Shown here piece after piece: positions 12,150 to 12,592 of a stretch of DNA of 12,592 nucleotides (position 1 is its first letter; each line of letters starts with the position of its first letter). This DNA comes from Candidatus Omnitrophota bacterium (GTDB lineage Bacteria; Omnitrophota; Gorgyraeia; Gygaellales; Profunditerraquicolaceae), in the NCBI GenBank assembly GCA_030691725.1, contig JAUYDQ010000097.1:1-12592 (forward strand). The letters run 5' to 3'. Below the pieces are notes generated by a model. It searched no databases. It was not told where the DNA came from and saw only the letters and a list, made by a program, of their open reading frames with translations. Made by a program: the position numbers and the translations under genes.

Positions 12150-12592
12150 ATGGAATGGCAAAATATTCCTACACCGGAAGAAATAATCGATATTGGCAAA
12201 AAGAAGTTTTTTAGTTCCGGTAAGTATATTCTTTGGATAGCATTAGGCCTGATTATCATTATGGGGCTAAAAGGCGTGATCTATTCGATAGGCCCGGATG
12301 AGGTAGGCGTAATCCAGAGGTTCGGTAAATATATCGGTTTAAGCTCGCCCGGCCTGCATGTCAAGGCTCCCTTTGGTATCGATAGGGCAACCCCTATTAA
12401 GGTAGAGAAGATTTTTAAGGAAGAATTCGGGACAAGGAGTTTGGATAGAGAATCAAGAGCAGTGCGTTCTTATGGAACGGACCTTGAGGAGCCTCTTATG
12501 CTTACCGGGGACTTAAACATACTTGATGTGCGCTGGATTGTGCAATTTAAGATAAAAGACCCTATAAAATTACTCTTTGTCGTGCGTAATCC
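12150..12592 (+). CDS. hflK: HflK-type SPFH membrane protein, 5' end
   Basis: The first 147 residues of a gene that runs off the window. HflK forms, with HflC, a large membrane cage around the FtsH protease and modulates turnover of membrane proteins. After about 28 cytoplasmic residues there is one membrane segment (about 30-48, with IALGLIIIMGL). The SPFH domain follows, with YSIGPDEVGVIQRFGKYI, SPGLHVKAPFGID and MLTGDLNILDVRWIVQFKIK, the last being a highly typical HflK stretch. The N-terminus is short and lacks the Gly/Pro-rich lead of many proteobacterial HflK proteins. AAAGGAGG lies about 10 bases before ATG 12150. Transcription comes from the promoter at 11965-11993 through the attenuator leader. 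hflC would be expected next, beyond the window. Confidence 0.9.
   Translation, partial: MEWQNIPTPEEIIDIGKKKFFSSGKYILWIALGLIIIMGLKGVIYSIGPDEVGVIQRFGKYIGLSSPGLHVKAPFGIDRATPIKVEKIFKEEFGTRSLDRESRAVRSYGTDLEEPLMLTGDLNILDVRWIVQFKIKDPIKLLFVVRN

Noticed and set aside
12002..12259. Minus-strand frame across the hflK leader
   Set aside because: It runs antisense to the structured leader and the hflK N-terminus, and its sequence is what is expected from those elements read backwards.

Overview
The window looks like part of the chromosome of a Gram-negative-type (two-membrane) bacterium of moderate to low G+C content with a strongly envelope-centred gene set. It has OmpA/Pal-type domains, lipobox lipoproteins, sigma-54 (RpoN), an NtrC/ZraR-type activator with its kinase, a TPR-SpoIID protein and SPFH/HflK proteins. 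This mix is seen in lineages such as Omnitrophota and other deep-branching diderms, but the lineage is an inference from gene content and is not proven here.

Layout. Bases 1-225 are the 3' end of a stomatin/slipin-like SPFH gene. About 650 bases without a gene follow; they hold GAGAGG/CCTCTC inverted repeats and one strong intrinsic terminator (405-439). A sigma-70-type promoter (840-867) and a structured leader with a terminator hairpin (about 875-1007) precede a two-gene operon for a membrane histidine kinase (1008-2321) and a sigma-54-dependent response regulator (2347-3768). A 191-base gap carries a GG-N10-GC sigma-54 promoter (3904-3920) inside a cluster of AGGTTA/TAACCT hexamers. Behind it, eight same-strand genes run to 10591: an OmpA-LysM protein, a degenerate receiver, a TPR-SpoIID protein, a double peptidoglycan-binding-domain protein, a peptidoglycan-binding lipoprotein, a class-A-beta-lactamase-fold protein, a coiled-coil OmpA lipoprotein, and a small exported beta-rich protein. 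Convergent to these, on the minus strand, is rpoN (10597-11940). Divergent from rpoN is a second sigma-70 promoter and a second copy of the structured leader (about 12000-12149), then the 5' end of hflK (12150 to the window edge).

How it fits together (inference). The kinase and activator would sense an envelope state, and the activator with RpoN would switch on the sigma-54 promoter at 3904-3920. That drives an operon of periplasmic and outer-membrane-anchored proteins, most of which bind or probably process peptidoglycan. All three regulatory parts of this circuit and its candidate target lie within 12 kb.

The most unusual signal is the pair of structured leaders, one before the kinase operon and one before hflK. 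They share a 20-base core identical in both, have hairpins whose sequences differ but whose pairing is kept, and each ends in a terminator whose 5' arm can instead form a small competing hairpin. They look like two members of a cis-regulatory RNA class (riboswitch-like attenuator) that I cannot assign to a known family.
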